Positions 9,668 through 21,185 of a DNA stretch of 64,000 nucleotides are shown piece by piece. A program made the position numbers and the translations under genes. The notes below the pieces were generated by a model, which saw nothing but the letters and a program-made list of their open reading frames with translations, was not told the DNA's origin and did no database searches. The DNA is from Theobroma cacao (taxonomy: Eukaryota > Streptophyta > Magnoliopsida > Malvales > Malvaceae), in NCBI RefSeq assembly GCF_000208745.1, contig NC_030854.1, positions 8,770,961-8,834,960 of the forward strand, read 5' to 3'. Numbering within the stretch: position 1 is the stretch's first letter; each line of letters begins with the position of its first letter.

Positions 9668-12200
9668 TGTCACAACCCAAAACCTCCCTCGAGCCCATGA
9701 CATCCGCCGCGACGTCCCGATTGATACTCATTACCCGGAATACCAATCGGAACCCCGTAAGGCTTACATATCAGTTTTAAACAATTTTCAATCGTTTACG
9801 GCTCAAGTAAATCAAAGACAAAAATATAGTATTTTTATATAAAACAATATTTATAGAAACACGTGTAAGTAATCTTTTGTAACTTAAAAGTAAAATAAAT
9901 TCATACATATAATAATTTACAAAGTTATAATGTACAATAATAATTACAATGACAAGTGACCCGTAAATACACCAAGTGTTGGCGATAGAAACCTACTATC
10001 TGTGAGTGAGATTTTGCAATCCCAATGAGTAAACAGACATTATCATAAATATCTAAAGGCGAGTAAAATGGAGGCAAGTTTAAACAACAAATCACAAACC
10101 ATTTCATAAGGTTTTCAATTTAATTCTTAAACCATAAAATATTTGTAATTTACCAAAACAGTTGTTAAGGCTTATGACTTTTATTAAAACAAGGCTCAAG
10201 CCAAAATTAATCCTCGGGGATACCTTGGCCGAGGCATCTAACCAAGTCCACCAAGGCAGTTATGATATTTACATATGAAACACATTTTTATTTTTAAAAC
10301 AAGTCGTTCCTTGGCGTTGACCGAGTTACACATTCACGTGGGGGTTCGACGTGAAGTGAGCTCTAATACTACTCCGAGAGTTACCCTCCTCGCCTCTACA
10401 ATTGGAGTAATTATATAACCGAGTTTACCGTGGCCCTCTAGTAGGTAGTCCACGAAAACCTGTCACTGCAGTAACTAAACCCACCAACTTTAATAAAATT
10501 TCGACAGTATAACGTGGCTTTTATTTATTTACCCAGCCTACATAGTAAAAACAGCTTACATAAATTCTCAATGCAATTTATCAAATATAGCCACATATAC
10601 TCATATTTCATAAGCCATTCATAGGAAATATATATTTCAAAATAACTGGCAGCCTCCAATTACTCAATTTCATAATCAACACAATATATTTTTATTTGTC
10701 ACATTTATTTTTAAAACATCAAAAATCTCGTTTTAATCTAGTTTTCATTTCATAAAATACATAAAGAGTATTTAAAAATAAACTCTAGATAATTTACAAT
10801 AATAATAGGTTTACTTACCGTTTGAACAAATTAACTGATTTTTTTTAGGTGCCCCGATCACTGTTCATCTGGTACGACTTCCTTGCCTTTACCGGAAGGC
10901 TTTCCTCCTAAACACATTGCAAAATTTACCCAATTCACCACATTGATGTTAAATCTCTATATAATTGACTTAAATCCTATACTAATGCATCGTATGAAAT
11001 GCAATAGCCTAAAACGGCTTAAACGCGGTATTAACCTATTTTTGACACTTTACCCGTTAAATTGCTAACGAGCTCCATTTTAGCTCTAAATTGTCCCATT
11101 TTCTCCACAACATTTCTAACCATTAAATATCAGCCAATAACCTTCTAAAATCACCAAAATTAGTTCACTTTCCTCCTTGGAAAATTCGGTCAAAATGGGA
11201 CATTTACTCGGTTAATTTTCCACTTTGTTTTTCTATCACATTTAACCATTTTTCTTCATTTCTCTTAGAATAAAAATCAATTCATCATCATTGTACATCA
11301 ATGCATATTCAGCCAAGGGTGGGTATTGTGAAAATTTCATGCTTTCTTGCCCAATTTAAGTTCTATACACATTTAACTAACTAAAACTACCAATTTAACT
11401 AAAAATCAAAACCTAAAAACTCCAAAATCTCTCCCCTAGAATTTCGGCCAGCTCTTGGTTTCACTTTTTGATCTCTCTCCTCAAGCATGCTTAATGGAAA
11501 TAAAGGCATAGGAAAGGTAGAAATCAAGCTAAAATCGAAAAATCTTATCGTTAGACGTGTAAACGGACGAAAAACGCGATTTCCCCTTTGAATTTTCTCG
11601 TTTTCCTTTGTTTTTCTCTTTTCTTCCTTTCCTCTCTATGTTCTCTCTTGTTCTTTCCTTATGGCCTGCCATCACTTAACATGGGGTTTAAATGGGCTGA
11701 TTTTCTATTAAAATAATATTAAATCATTAAAAAGTGCCATGTGTCACTTTCCCATTGACCTGTTTTTAAAATTTCATCCATTTGTTTCCAAATTTTCACC
11801 ATACACTTGTCTCACATATCCATAGCTTAGATAAAATTCTCAGACATCCCTTATACTCATACCATTCCCCAATTTGTCAAATTTGATCTAAATTCTCTCA
11901 AAATCTCAAATTTTGTCCGCGGGTGGCAAAATTACGATTTTACCCTTAAGCATCAAAATTTCCAATTTTACCCCAAATGAACCCTCGAACTCAGAACAAT
12001 CATTTTTAGTCATTCCTGGGCTATAAAATATTAAATTTCATCTTACGATTCCTATTTGAACTAGTTCGAGGTTAAATCAACTCAAGTGTACTGTTAGGTA
12101 CAATACTAGGTTTCCTCTATTCTTAGGACTTTCCTAGCGTAATAACATGCTACTCAGTGCATGTATGTCATGACATGTGTTTATAGGGTCGGGTTTTACA
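9668..12200 (-). repeat. 3' LTR of element 1
   Basis: 2533 bp in family-A structure, from TGTCACAACCC to GGGTTTTACA. It is shorter than the partner LTR because of internal deletions: one near 10000 removes about 90 bp present at 17655-17745, and one near 11852 removes about 110 bp present at 19595-19705. Its splice-donor-like GT is mutated to AT near 11548. Confidence 0.93.
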
Positions 12201-12215
12201 ATTCAACCCCCCTAA
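12201..12215 (-). promoter_or_regulatory. Polypurine tract of element 1
   Basis: On the minus strand a G-run after AAAA lies directly before the 3' LTR, the position used to prime plus-strand DNA synthesis. Element 2 has the matching AAGGGGGGTAGA at 41391-41402. Confidence 0.75.
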
Positions 12216-12272
12216 AAATAAAATTTTGACCTCAAAATTTCACTTACCAAATTCGACAAATAGATACGGGTA

Positions 12273-15200
12273 TTAGTTCCTCATCTGATGCTCTACTTCC
12301 CATGTCATTTCCTCTATTCGAGCACTTTTCCACAACATTTTGACCATTGAAATACTCTTGTTCCTCAGTACTCGATCCTTTCGATCCAAGATACTCACAG
12401 GTTGCACCTCGAACTTCAAATCGTCATGCAACTCGATCGGAGGTGCTTCGAGGATGTGAGAAGGATCTGGTACATATTTCTTAAGCATGGAGACATGGAA
12501 AACGTTGTGGATCTGATTTAACTGCGGAGGTAGTTTTAGTCTATACGCCACTGGCCCAATTCTTTCAATAATACGAAAAGGTCCAATGTATCTCGGATTG
12601 AGCTTTCCTCGCTTTGCAAACCAGATCACACCTTTCATTATCCAACAAGATATCATAATTTACCACAATAATATAATCAAATAAAACTTAATACCACAAA
12701 GCATTCAGATTATTACCTTTCCAAGGAGAAACCTTAAGAAAAACTCTATCATCGATCTCAAACTCCAAGTGTTTTCTCTGTTTATCTGCATAGCTCTTCT
12801 GCCTATCCTGAGCTACCTTTACCTCTCTCGTATAACCTTGATCTTGTCATTAGTTAAATCGATCAATTCCACACTAACTAACTTTCTTTCACCCACTTCA
12901 TCCCAACAAAGTATAGTACGACATTTCCTTCCATATAAAGATTCGTACGGTGCCATACCAATGCTAGACTGGAAGCTGTTGTTGTAAGCAAATTCCATTA
13001 ACGGCAAGTGTCTATCCCAACTCCCAAGAAAATCCATGACACAAGCCATCAACATATCCTCCATAGTATGGATAGTCCTCTTTGACTGACCATCCGTTTG
13101 TGGGTGAAAAGCAATGCTAAATTTCAATTTGGTTCCGAGAGCTTCTTGAAATTTCGACCAGAATCGAGAAGTGATTCGAGGATCTTGGTCTGACACTATA
13201 GAAACGATAACTCCATGTAGCCTCACAATCTCATCTATATAGAGCTGAGCCAGCTTCTCAAAAGAGAATGTACTATGGACTGCTAAAAAGTGAGCAGACT
13301 TAGTCAACCGATCTACGATCACCCAAATCGCATCCTTTCCCCTCTGTGTCCACCGCAGTCCCAAAACAAAATCCATAGTTACATGCTCCCATTTCCACTC
13401 AGGAATAGGTAAAGATTGAAGTGTACCTGCTGGCTTCTGATGCTCGACCTTAACTTGCTGACATACGAGACACTTTGCTACGAATTCTGCTACATCTCGT
13501 TTCATACCCGGCCACCAATAATTCTCCCTGATAATCCTATACATCTTGGTCCTTCCGAGATGTAATGCATAGGCAGATGAATGGGCTTCTTCCATGATCG
13601 CCTGTCTCAACTGGTTTCCCTCAGGAACACAAACTCGGTCTCTAAACATCGAGACGTTATCCTCTCTGAGTCTGAACTCACTAACTCCCTCATCGGTCAA
13701 TTTTTGAATTTTTTTTCTTAACTCATCATCAGACCTCTGAATGTCCTTGATTTGATTAAGTAACGAAGGTCGCACAATGAAGTTTGCCAATAAGGATCCA
13801 TCCTCACCTTTTCTCAACTAGACCCCAAGAGATTTCATCTCTAATAATGCTGAAAAATAACAACTCTGAAGTGTAGCTAAAGACGATGAAGACTTACGAC
13901 TTAAGGCATCAGCTACAACGTTCGCCTTTCCCTGATGATAGTCTATTACCAAGTCATAATCTTTTATCAACTCCAACCATCGCCTTTGCCTCAAATTGAG
14001 CTCTTTTTGAGTGAGCAAATATTTTAAACTCTTGTGATCCGTAAATATCCGACAATGCTCATCATACAAATAATGCCTGCAGATTTTTAAAGCAAATACC
14101 ACTGCTGCTAACTCTAAATCATGGGTAGGGTAATTTGCTTCATTCTTCTTCAACTGCTGCGAAGCATAAGCTATTACTTTCTCATCCTGCATCAACACAC
14201 ACCCTAACCCCAACTTAGATGCATCACTATACACCACAAATCCCTTACCACTCACAGGAAGTGTTAAAAAGGGAGCGGAGGTTAACTGGTTCTTTAGCTC
14301 CTGAAATCAATTCTCACAAACATCATCCCACTCAAACTTAACTCCCTTACGAGTTCGACGGGTCAAAGGAGCTGCTATTAAGGAAAACCCTTGAACAAAC
14401 CTCCGATAATAACCGGCTAATCCTAGGAAACTACGAATCTCCGTCACTGTCTTAGGTTACTCACATTATAAAATTGCCTCTATCTTCTTGGGATCAACAT
14501 ATATTCCAGCTCCCGATACTACGTGTCCCAAGAATACCACTTCTTGTAACCAAAACTCACACTTCGAAAACTTTGCATACAACTGTCTTTTCCGCAAAGT
14601 CTATAATACTATACGCAAGTGGGTAGCATGCTCATCATTATCTCTCGAGTAAACCAAGATGTCATCAATAAACACAATAACAAACTTGTCCAAGTAAGGG
14701 TGGAACACCCTATTCATGAGATCCATAAAAGCTGCCGGTGCGTTAGTTAACCCGAAAAGCATGACCAAGAACTCATAATGACCGTACCAAGTCCTGAACG
14801 CTGTCTTGGGTACATCCTGTTCTTTAATCTTCAACTGATGATACCCAGACCTCAGATCAACCTTAGAAAACATTGTAGCTCCCTGTAATTGATCGAAAAG
14901 ATCATCAATCCTCGGTAACGAATACTTGTTCTTAATGGTCATTCTGTTAAGCTGTCGGTAATCTATACATAACCGAAGTGTACATCTTTCTTTTTCACAA
15001 AAAAAATCGATGCTCCCCACGGAGATATATTAGGGCGTATAAAACCCTTGTCCACTAACTCTTACAATTGTGCTTTCAACTCCTTCAACTCTGTCGGAGC
15101 CATTCTGTATGGAGGAATAGAGATAGGGGCAGTACCCGAAAATAAATCAATGGTGAATTTTAATTCACGATCGGGGAGAAAGTCCCGATAATTCATCAGG

Positions 15201-15722
15201 AAATACATCGGGGAACTCACTGACTATGGGGACATTCTCTAACTTAGGTTCCTCCCTCGATATATCAATCACGTGAGCCAAGTATGCCAGATATCCCTTT
15301 CGTACCAATTTCAAATCTTTGAGGGTCGAGATTACACAATACGGTAATACTCGACGCTCCCCCGTAAATACAACTTCTGCTCCCTCTAAACTCTGGAGAA
15401 TCATTTCTTTCTTAAAGCAATCCACTTTTGCTCGATGAGTGGACAACCAATCCATACCCAAGATCAAATAAAAGTCTCGAATCCCCAAAGGGATTAAATC
15501 ACCCATAAATTCTTCTTCCCCAACTTTAATACCATAGTCTCTATAATACATATTTCTTACTAATCGCTCGCCTAAAGGAGTATGCACTATAATTTCTTCC
15601 TCTAATGGTGACAGGTTCCTATCTAAAAATGATGCAAATGATATGCTCACATATGATCTATCGGAGCCCGAATCTATCAAAACATGTGCATCTTTATCAA
15701 ACACAACCATAGTACCTGTCAC
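12273..15722 (-). pseudogene. Element 1 pol (protease, RT, RNase H, integrase, chromodomain), broken
   Basis: Right to left: protease 15722-15165 with an intact LIDSGSD active site, then a frameshift near 15180. Reverse transcriptase spans about 15130-14601 with intact FIDDILVYS; a TAG ends the frame at 14601, at a Gln position. RNase H is 14255-13818. Integrase is 13817-12819 with an intact zinc module (HSSAYALH...CLVC), first Asp (MDFVLGL) and second Asp (SDQDPR). The catalytic Glu is Lys: codon 13080-13082 encodes K in QSKRT, where element 2 has QSERT. The tail 12656-12273 resembles the chromodomain-type end (PVSILDRK to [10 protein letters not shown]). Pol would copy and insert the element; this copy cannot. 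Confidence 0.9.
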
Positions 15723-15739
15723 TTGCTAGGTCGAACTCG

Positions 15740-17112
15740 GGCTTCATCTTCAGTCACTGCAAAAACCCTGGTCGAAATCTGAGGTTGCAGTCTGGAAGAT
15801 GGCTGCTTTAAGGTATTACTCCCCATGCCTGACCGTATCACTAGGCCCTGTCTGGACTGTGATCTTGAAATGTCTCTTCGCGGTATACTAGGACGAGTCG
15901 GAGAAGTAGAAGTAGCTACTGTACCTCATCTCCACTGAGGACAATCTCTCTTGATATGCCCCTGTTGGCCACATTGAAAACACTTTACAGGCTGTCTACA
16001 TGACCCAACATGAAATCCTCCGCAATTACGGCATCTATCCAATCCTCCTGAGTCCCCCCCTGTCTACTCATCACTTGCCGATCGAATCTAGAAGATCTCG
16101 GCTGTGACTGTTGAGATGGAGGTCTAATGGATGCCACAGATGCTGAGGTAGTACTTCGCGCAGCAGATGTCGAATCTCTGCCTCTCTTTGAAGACTGACC
16201 CGGGAACATAGGCGGATTCCTTCTCTTTGCGAACTCAGCTCGGATCTGTCTATTCTCAGTGTCAAGCTTCTCAGCCCGTAATGCCATCTGCACAACTTCC
16301 TTATATGACTCCTTGCCAGTCACTATCATACGCTCCCATATCTCATTACGGAGTCCCTCCTCAAAGTAGTTTACCTGATCTTGCTCCAATCTCACCAACT
16401 CAGGTACATACAACATCAGCTCGTTCAAACGAGTTTCATACTCCTCAATGGTCATGTTCCCTTGTTTCAAACTCATAAATTCTCTCTTTTTCTCTTTCTG
16501 ATTAAAATAGGTGTAGTACTGACCATCAAACTCTCAGAGAAAATCCGTCCAAGTCAACGGTATAGGAGAGCGAGACTTTACTGAATTCCACCAAGTACGG
16601 GCTCTCTTCTCAAATAACCGTGTAGCCACCTTCAATTTCATCTCATCATCTAATCCCATATCTGTCAGTGTCTCCGATACCTGAATAACCCAATCCTTAG
16701 CTGCGGTCGCATCCAACTCACCAGTAAACGAGACACAACCTAATTGTCTAGCTTCCTTCAATTTCTTAGAAATTGAGACGTCCGGTGTCTGGGGTGGAAT
16801 AAGAGGGGGTGGTACTGGGGCTGTTATAGGGGAAACAGCTGGTGGAACTGGATCAGCCTGAGCCTGGCTCGCAAGAGCAACGAGAAAAGCCGCTAATGCC
16901 TGAGCTACCTCGGGTGTCATGGCAAGTACGTCAGGAGTAGCAACAGGTGGTGGAGGAGGTACAAAAATGTCCGTAGACTCAGCAGTAGGAACTGCTCTAA
17001 AAGAAGACGCAGCCGACTCCTCTTCTATGGAATCTGGCCGACTCTGTCTAGGACGACCTCTTCCCCTACCAGTAGATCTAGTGATAGGTGGTAGCTCACG
17101 TCGAGGAGGCAT
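15740..17112 (-). pseudogene. Element 1 gag (capsid and nucleocapsid), broken
   Basis: Starts at 17112 with MPPRRELPPITRS, preceded by a pyrimidine tract and TAG that match element 2. Residues 1-192 hold a basic, Pro-rich N-terminus and the first part of the retrotransposon capsid domain (TWWNSVKS). A TGA at 16534-16536 replaces the Arg codon present in element 2. The frame reopens at 16476 through YETRLNELM and continues to a frameshift in a C-run near 16057. Two zinc knuckles follow near 16030 and 15985-15945, the second being CFQCGQQGHIKRDC. Gag packages the RNA genome; this copy would give only a truncated product. Confidence 0.88.
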
Positions 17113-17283
17113 AATGATCTACAAGAAGATTGGAATTAGTTTAGACAACTTAAGACTCTATATGCAACTACATGCAACTAACTAATCTTAACTAGGCCAC
17201 ACTAACATTGTAAATTATTTTAAAATAACCTTAAATCCAAGAACTTTAAAAATCAAAAACTTTTTTCAAAACCATAAGCTTTT

Positions 17284-17305
17284 AAACTGAAGGCTCTAAT
17301 ACCAA
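17284..17305 (-). promoter_or_regulatory. Primer-binding site of element 1
   Basis: On the minus strand, TTGGTATTAGAGC lies a few bases inside the 5' LTR. It matches the tRNA-Met(initiator) 3' end except for one C-to-T change from TTGGTATCAGAGC. Confidence 0.85.
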
Positions 17306-17311
17306 TTGAAT

Positions 17312-20058
17312 TATCATGACCAGAAACCTCCCTCGGGCACATGACAACCGCCACGACATCCCGATTGACACTCATTGCCCAGAATGCCAATCGGAACCCT
17401 GCAAGGCTTACATATCAGTTTCTTGCCTTTTCTGTGAGCAATTGTTTTTAAACAATTACCAGTCGTTTTCGGCTCAAGTAAATCAAAAGATAAAAATATA
17501 GCATTTTTATATAAAACAATATTTATAGAAACACGTGTAAGTAAAATAAATTCATACATACAATAATTTACAAAGTTATAATGTACAATAATAATTACAA
17601 TGACAAGTGGCCCATGAATACACCAAGTACTGGTGATAGTAACCTACTGTCTGTGAGGTAGAGATGTCAACTAGAATCCTCGACAAAATAGGGTATCTAC
17701 AAGCTACCACAGACCTGAAATGTTTAGAAAGGAGGTGGGTGAGATTTTGCAATCCCAATGAGTAAACAGACATTACCATAAATATCTAGAGTCGAGTAAC
17801 ATGGAGGCAAGTTTAAACAACAAATTAAAAACCATTTCATAAGGTTTTCAATTTATTCCTTAAACCATAAAATATGTGTAATTTACCAAAATAGTTGTTA
17901 AGGCTTATGACTTTTATTAAAACAAGGCTCAAGCCCAAACTAATCCTTGAGGATACCTTGGCCGAGGCATCTAACCGAGTCTGCCAAGGTAGTTATGATA
18001 TTTACATATGAAACACATTTTTTTTTTTGAAACAAGCCGTTCTTTGGCGTTGGCCGAGTTACACATTCACGTGGGGGTTCGACGTGAAGTGAGCTCTAAT
18101 ACTACCCAGGGAGTTACCCTCTTCGCCTCTACAACTAGAGTAATTATATAACCGAGTTTACCGTGCCCCTCTAATAGGCAGTCCACGGAAACCCATCACT
18201 GCAGTGACTAAACCCACCAATTTTAATAAAATTTCGACAGTATAACGTGGCTTTTATTTATTTACCCAACTTGCATAGTAAAAACAGCTTACATAAATTC
18301 CCAATGCAATTTATCAAATATAGCCACATATACTCATATTTCATAAGCTATTCATAGGAAAATATATATTTCAAAATAATTGGCAGCCTCCAATTACTCA
18401 ATTTTATAATCAACACAATATATTTTTATTTGTCACATTTATTTCTAAAACATCAAAAATCCCGTTTTAATGTCGTTTTCATTTCATAAAATACATAAAG
18501 AGCATTTAAAAATAAACTCTAGATAATTTACAATAATAATAGGTTTACTTACCGTTTGTACAAATTAACTGATTTTTTTTAGGTGCCCCGATCACTGTTC
18601 ATCGGGTACGACTTCCTTGCCTTTACCGGAAGGCTCTCCTCCTAAACACATTGCAAAATTTACCCAATTCACCACATTGATGTTAAATCTCTATATAATT
18701 GACTTAAATCCTATACTAATGCATCGTATGAAATGCAATAGCCTAAAACGGCTTAAACGCAGTATTAACCTATTTTTGGCACTTTACCCGTTAAATTGTT
18801 AACGCGCTCCATTTTAACTCTAAATTGTCCCATTTTCTCCACAACATTTCTAACCATTAAATATCATCCAATAATCTTCTAAAATCACCAAAATCAGCTC
18901 ACTTTCCTCCTTGGAAAATTCGGTCAAAAATGGGACATTTACTCGGTTAATTTTCCACTTTGTTTTTCTATCACATTTAACCATTTTTCATCATTTTCTC
19001 TTCATTTCTCTTAGAATAAAAATCAGTTCATCATCATTGTACATCAATGCATATTCAGCCAAGGGTGGGTATTGTGAAAATTTCATGCTTTCTTGCCCAA
19101 TTTAATTTCTATACACATTTAACTAACTAAAACTACCAATTTAACTAAAAATCAAAACCTAAAAACTCCAAAATCTCTCCCCTAGAATTTCGGCTAGCCC
19201 TTGGTTTCACTTTTTGATCTCTCTCCTCAAGCATGCTTAATGGAAATAAAGGCAAAGGAAAGGTGGAAATCAAGCTAAAATCGAAAAATCTTACCGTTAG
19301 ACGTGTAAACGGACGAAAAACGTGATTTTCCCTTTGAATTTTCTAGTTTTCCTTTGTTTTTCTCTTTTCTTCCTTTCCTCTCTATTTTCTCTCTTGTTCA
19401 TTCCTTATGGCCGGACATCACTTAATATGGGGTTTAAATGGGCTGATTTTCCATTAAAATAATGTTAAATCATTAAAAAGTGCCATGTGTCACTTTCCCA
19501 TTGGCCCGTTTTTAAAATTTCATCCATTTGTTTCCAAATTTTACCATACACTTATCCCACATATCCATAGCTTAGATAAAATTCTCAGACTTATCCAAAG
19601 TCTTGGTGGAGTAATTTTTGAAATTTACATTTTTGCCCCCGTAAAAGTGAAAAATTACATTTTTGCCCAAAAAACTGAAAAATTGCCCATAGACATATTT
19701 TTCATCCCTTATACTCATACCATTCCTCAATTTGTCAAATTTTATCTAAATTCTCTAAAAATCTCAAATTTTGTCCGCGGGTGGTAAAATTACGATTTTG
19801 CCCCTAAACATCAAAATTTCCAATTTTACCCCAAATCAACCTTCGTACTCCGAACAATCATTTTTAGTCATTCCTAGACTATAAAATATTAAATTTCATC
19901 CTACGATTCCTATTGGAACTAGTTCGAGGTTAAATCAACTCAAGTGTACCGTTAGGTACAATACCGGGTTTTGTCTATTCTTAGGACTTTCCTAGCGTAA
20001 TAACATGCTACTCAGTGCATGTATGTCATGACATGTGTTTATAGGGTCGGGTTTTACA
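17312..20058 (-). repeat. 5' LTR of element 1
   Basis: 2747 bp, running on the plus strand from TATCATGACC (terminal G changed to A) to GGGTTTTACA. It carries the CCTTGGC/GCCAAGG stem near 17955, TCACTGCAGTGA near 18197, and an intact donor-like GTAAGA on the minus strand near 19288. Short reading frames shared with other family-A LTRs lie at 17576-17779 (element sense) and 18911-19105 (antisense). Confidence 0.93.
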
Positions 20059-20108
20059 CGTTTGATCAATAAGGTCTTATTTTTGTCCAACGAGGGTGCG
20101 AGGTATTA
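20059..20108. other. Unassigned 50-bp junction sequence
   Basis: About 50 bp between the outer end of element 1 and the first sequence that matches a family-B LTR. It matches neither the corresponding part of the family-B LTR nor element 1. It may be filler DNA from end joining, or a small remnant of another repeat. Confidence 0.4.
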
Positions 20109-20435
20109 CAATCCACGCCAGAGTCACTCCGCTGATGTATATGGCTATTTAAATGTAATTCATGAGTTTGGTTGTAAACACCGCATGTTTAGCTTGAATA
20201 GTAATATTGCCACAAGTTGGCAAATTGTGATATTATTTTGTGAATGGTATTGGTCAGTTGCCATGATTTATTTTTGAAAGGAAATTATTTCAAAAACAAC
20301 GAATTAAGAACCTTAGAGGGAAAAGAAGGACAAGTGGTCTAATAAACAAGTTTTCATAGAAAAGCTTGCTTGGGCTCGATGGGTTATGCCTATTGGGTCC
20401 ATGCGCCAGTCATGGCCTAAGATTGGGCTATGACA
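20109..20435 (+). repeat. Truncated 5' LTR of family-B element
   Basis: Matches 27129-27481 in the 3' LTR: CCACGCCAGAGTCACTC, GGCTATTTAAAT, TTGGTTGTAAACACCGCAT, and the closing GGGCTATGACA. A segment after GCTGATG is missing relative to the 3' LTR. Confidence 0.85.
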
Positions 20436-20439
20436 AAGT

Positions 20440-20451
20440 TGGTATCAGAGC
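20440..20451 (+). promoter_or_regulatory. Primer-binding site, tRNA-Met type
   Basis: TGGTATCAGAGC starts four bases after the LTR end. It is the exact plant Ty3/gypsy primer site for initiator tRNA-Met and fixes the orientation of the whole B family as plus here. Confidence 0.92.
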
Positions 20452-20676
20452 TCTAGGTTTAGTTGAGTCTTAGGGATCCTTGTGTCTATCAGCGGAGTTG
20501 TGGGAGTCTATGTAGAGTCTCATCCTTGGATTACGGGTGCGCAACGCAACCTATGGACAAGAGGCTACATAGGCCCCTAATTCATTAGAGACCTACCTAT
20601 TCTTATCAAATATAAATGGCTAAGTAATTAACGTTTGGTTGCGTATAGGTTTGGAGGTGCGCCTGTTACATACGCC

Positions 20677-21185
20677 ATGTCCAGAAGAAACGGTAGTTCA
20701 GATACCCCTCATAGTACTAGCGAGGGATCGCTAGATTCCATTGCTAAGAGCCAATGGCACCCTAATCCAGGGGGTTAGGGAAGTGGCCAGTCTTGGATTC
20801 CTATTACATGGATTCCATCGAAATTGGAAAAATTATTTCGCAGTAGGGAAAGAATAGTGAGAGTCTTGAAAGCGAGGATAGCAATGTGATTTAGGAAAAC
20901 GCAAAAAAATTTCATGTTGGTAATGTCTTAGGAAAAGTTTAAGGAGAATGTGAAAGAAGCAATGGCAAAAGGAAGTTATCATCCTAGAAAGGTCTAAGGA
21001 GTCTGAAACTTTCCTCCTAGATATGGAAGGGGTGCTACGCCTATGAGTAAGGAGTAATTTGAGAGGCAACTGCAAGCTTGGAAGAATAAGAACCAAGAAG
21101 ATGAAGAGGATCTTGAAGAGGACCCGGAGGAGGATCCGTCAATGTGTCCAAATCAAGGCAATGATGATCCTAGTAACACTTAATA
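20677..21185 (+). pseudogene. Gag-like remnant of the family-B element (tentative)
   Basis: An ATG at 20677 opens a short Ser-rich stretch (MSRRNGSSDTPHSTSEG) that stops near 20778. A second open stretch near 21064-21182 ends in an acidic tail (EDEEDLEEDPEED) and two stops. The position, 240 bp after the primer site, is where gag begins in LTR elements. I see no capsid motif or zinc knuckle, so gag identity is inferred from position and could be wrong. Confidence 0.35.

Larger units (their letters stand above)
9668..20058 (-). mobile_element. Tekay/Del-like Ty3/gypsy element 1, two LTRs, no matching target-site duplication
   Basis: A complete-looking minus-strand element: 5' LTR 17312-20058, tRNA-Met primer site, gag, protease, reverse transcriptase, RNase H, integrase with a chromodomain-like tail, polypurine tract near 12206-12214, and 3' LTR 9668-12200. 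Its LTR termini are TG...CA type. The 5 bp on the left (AAAAA) and right (CGTTT) do not match, unlike element 2 and both family-A solo LTRs. All coding regions carry stops or frameshifts. The lineage is inferred from the protein motifs and the large LTRs. Confidence 0.93.
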
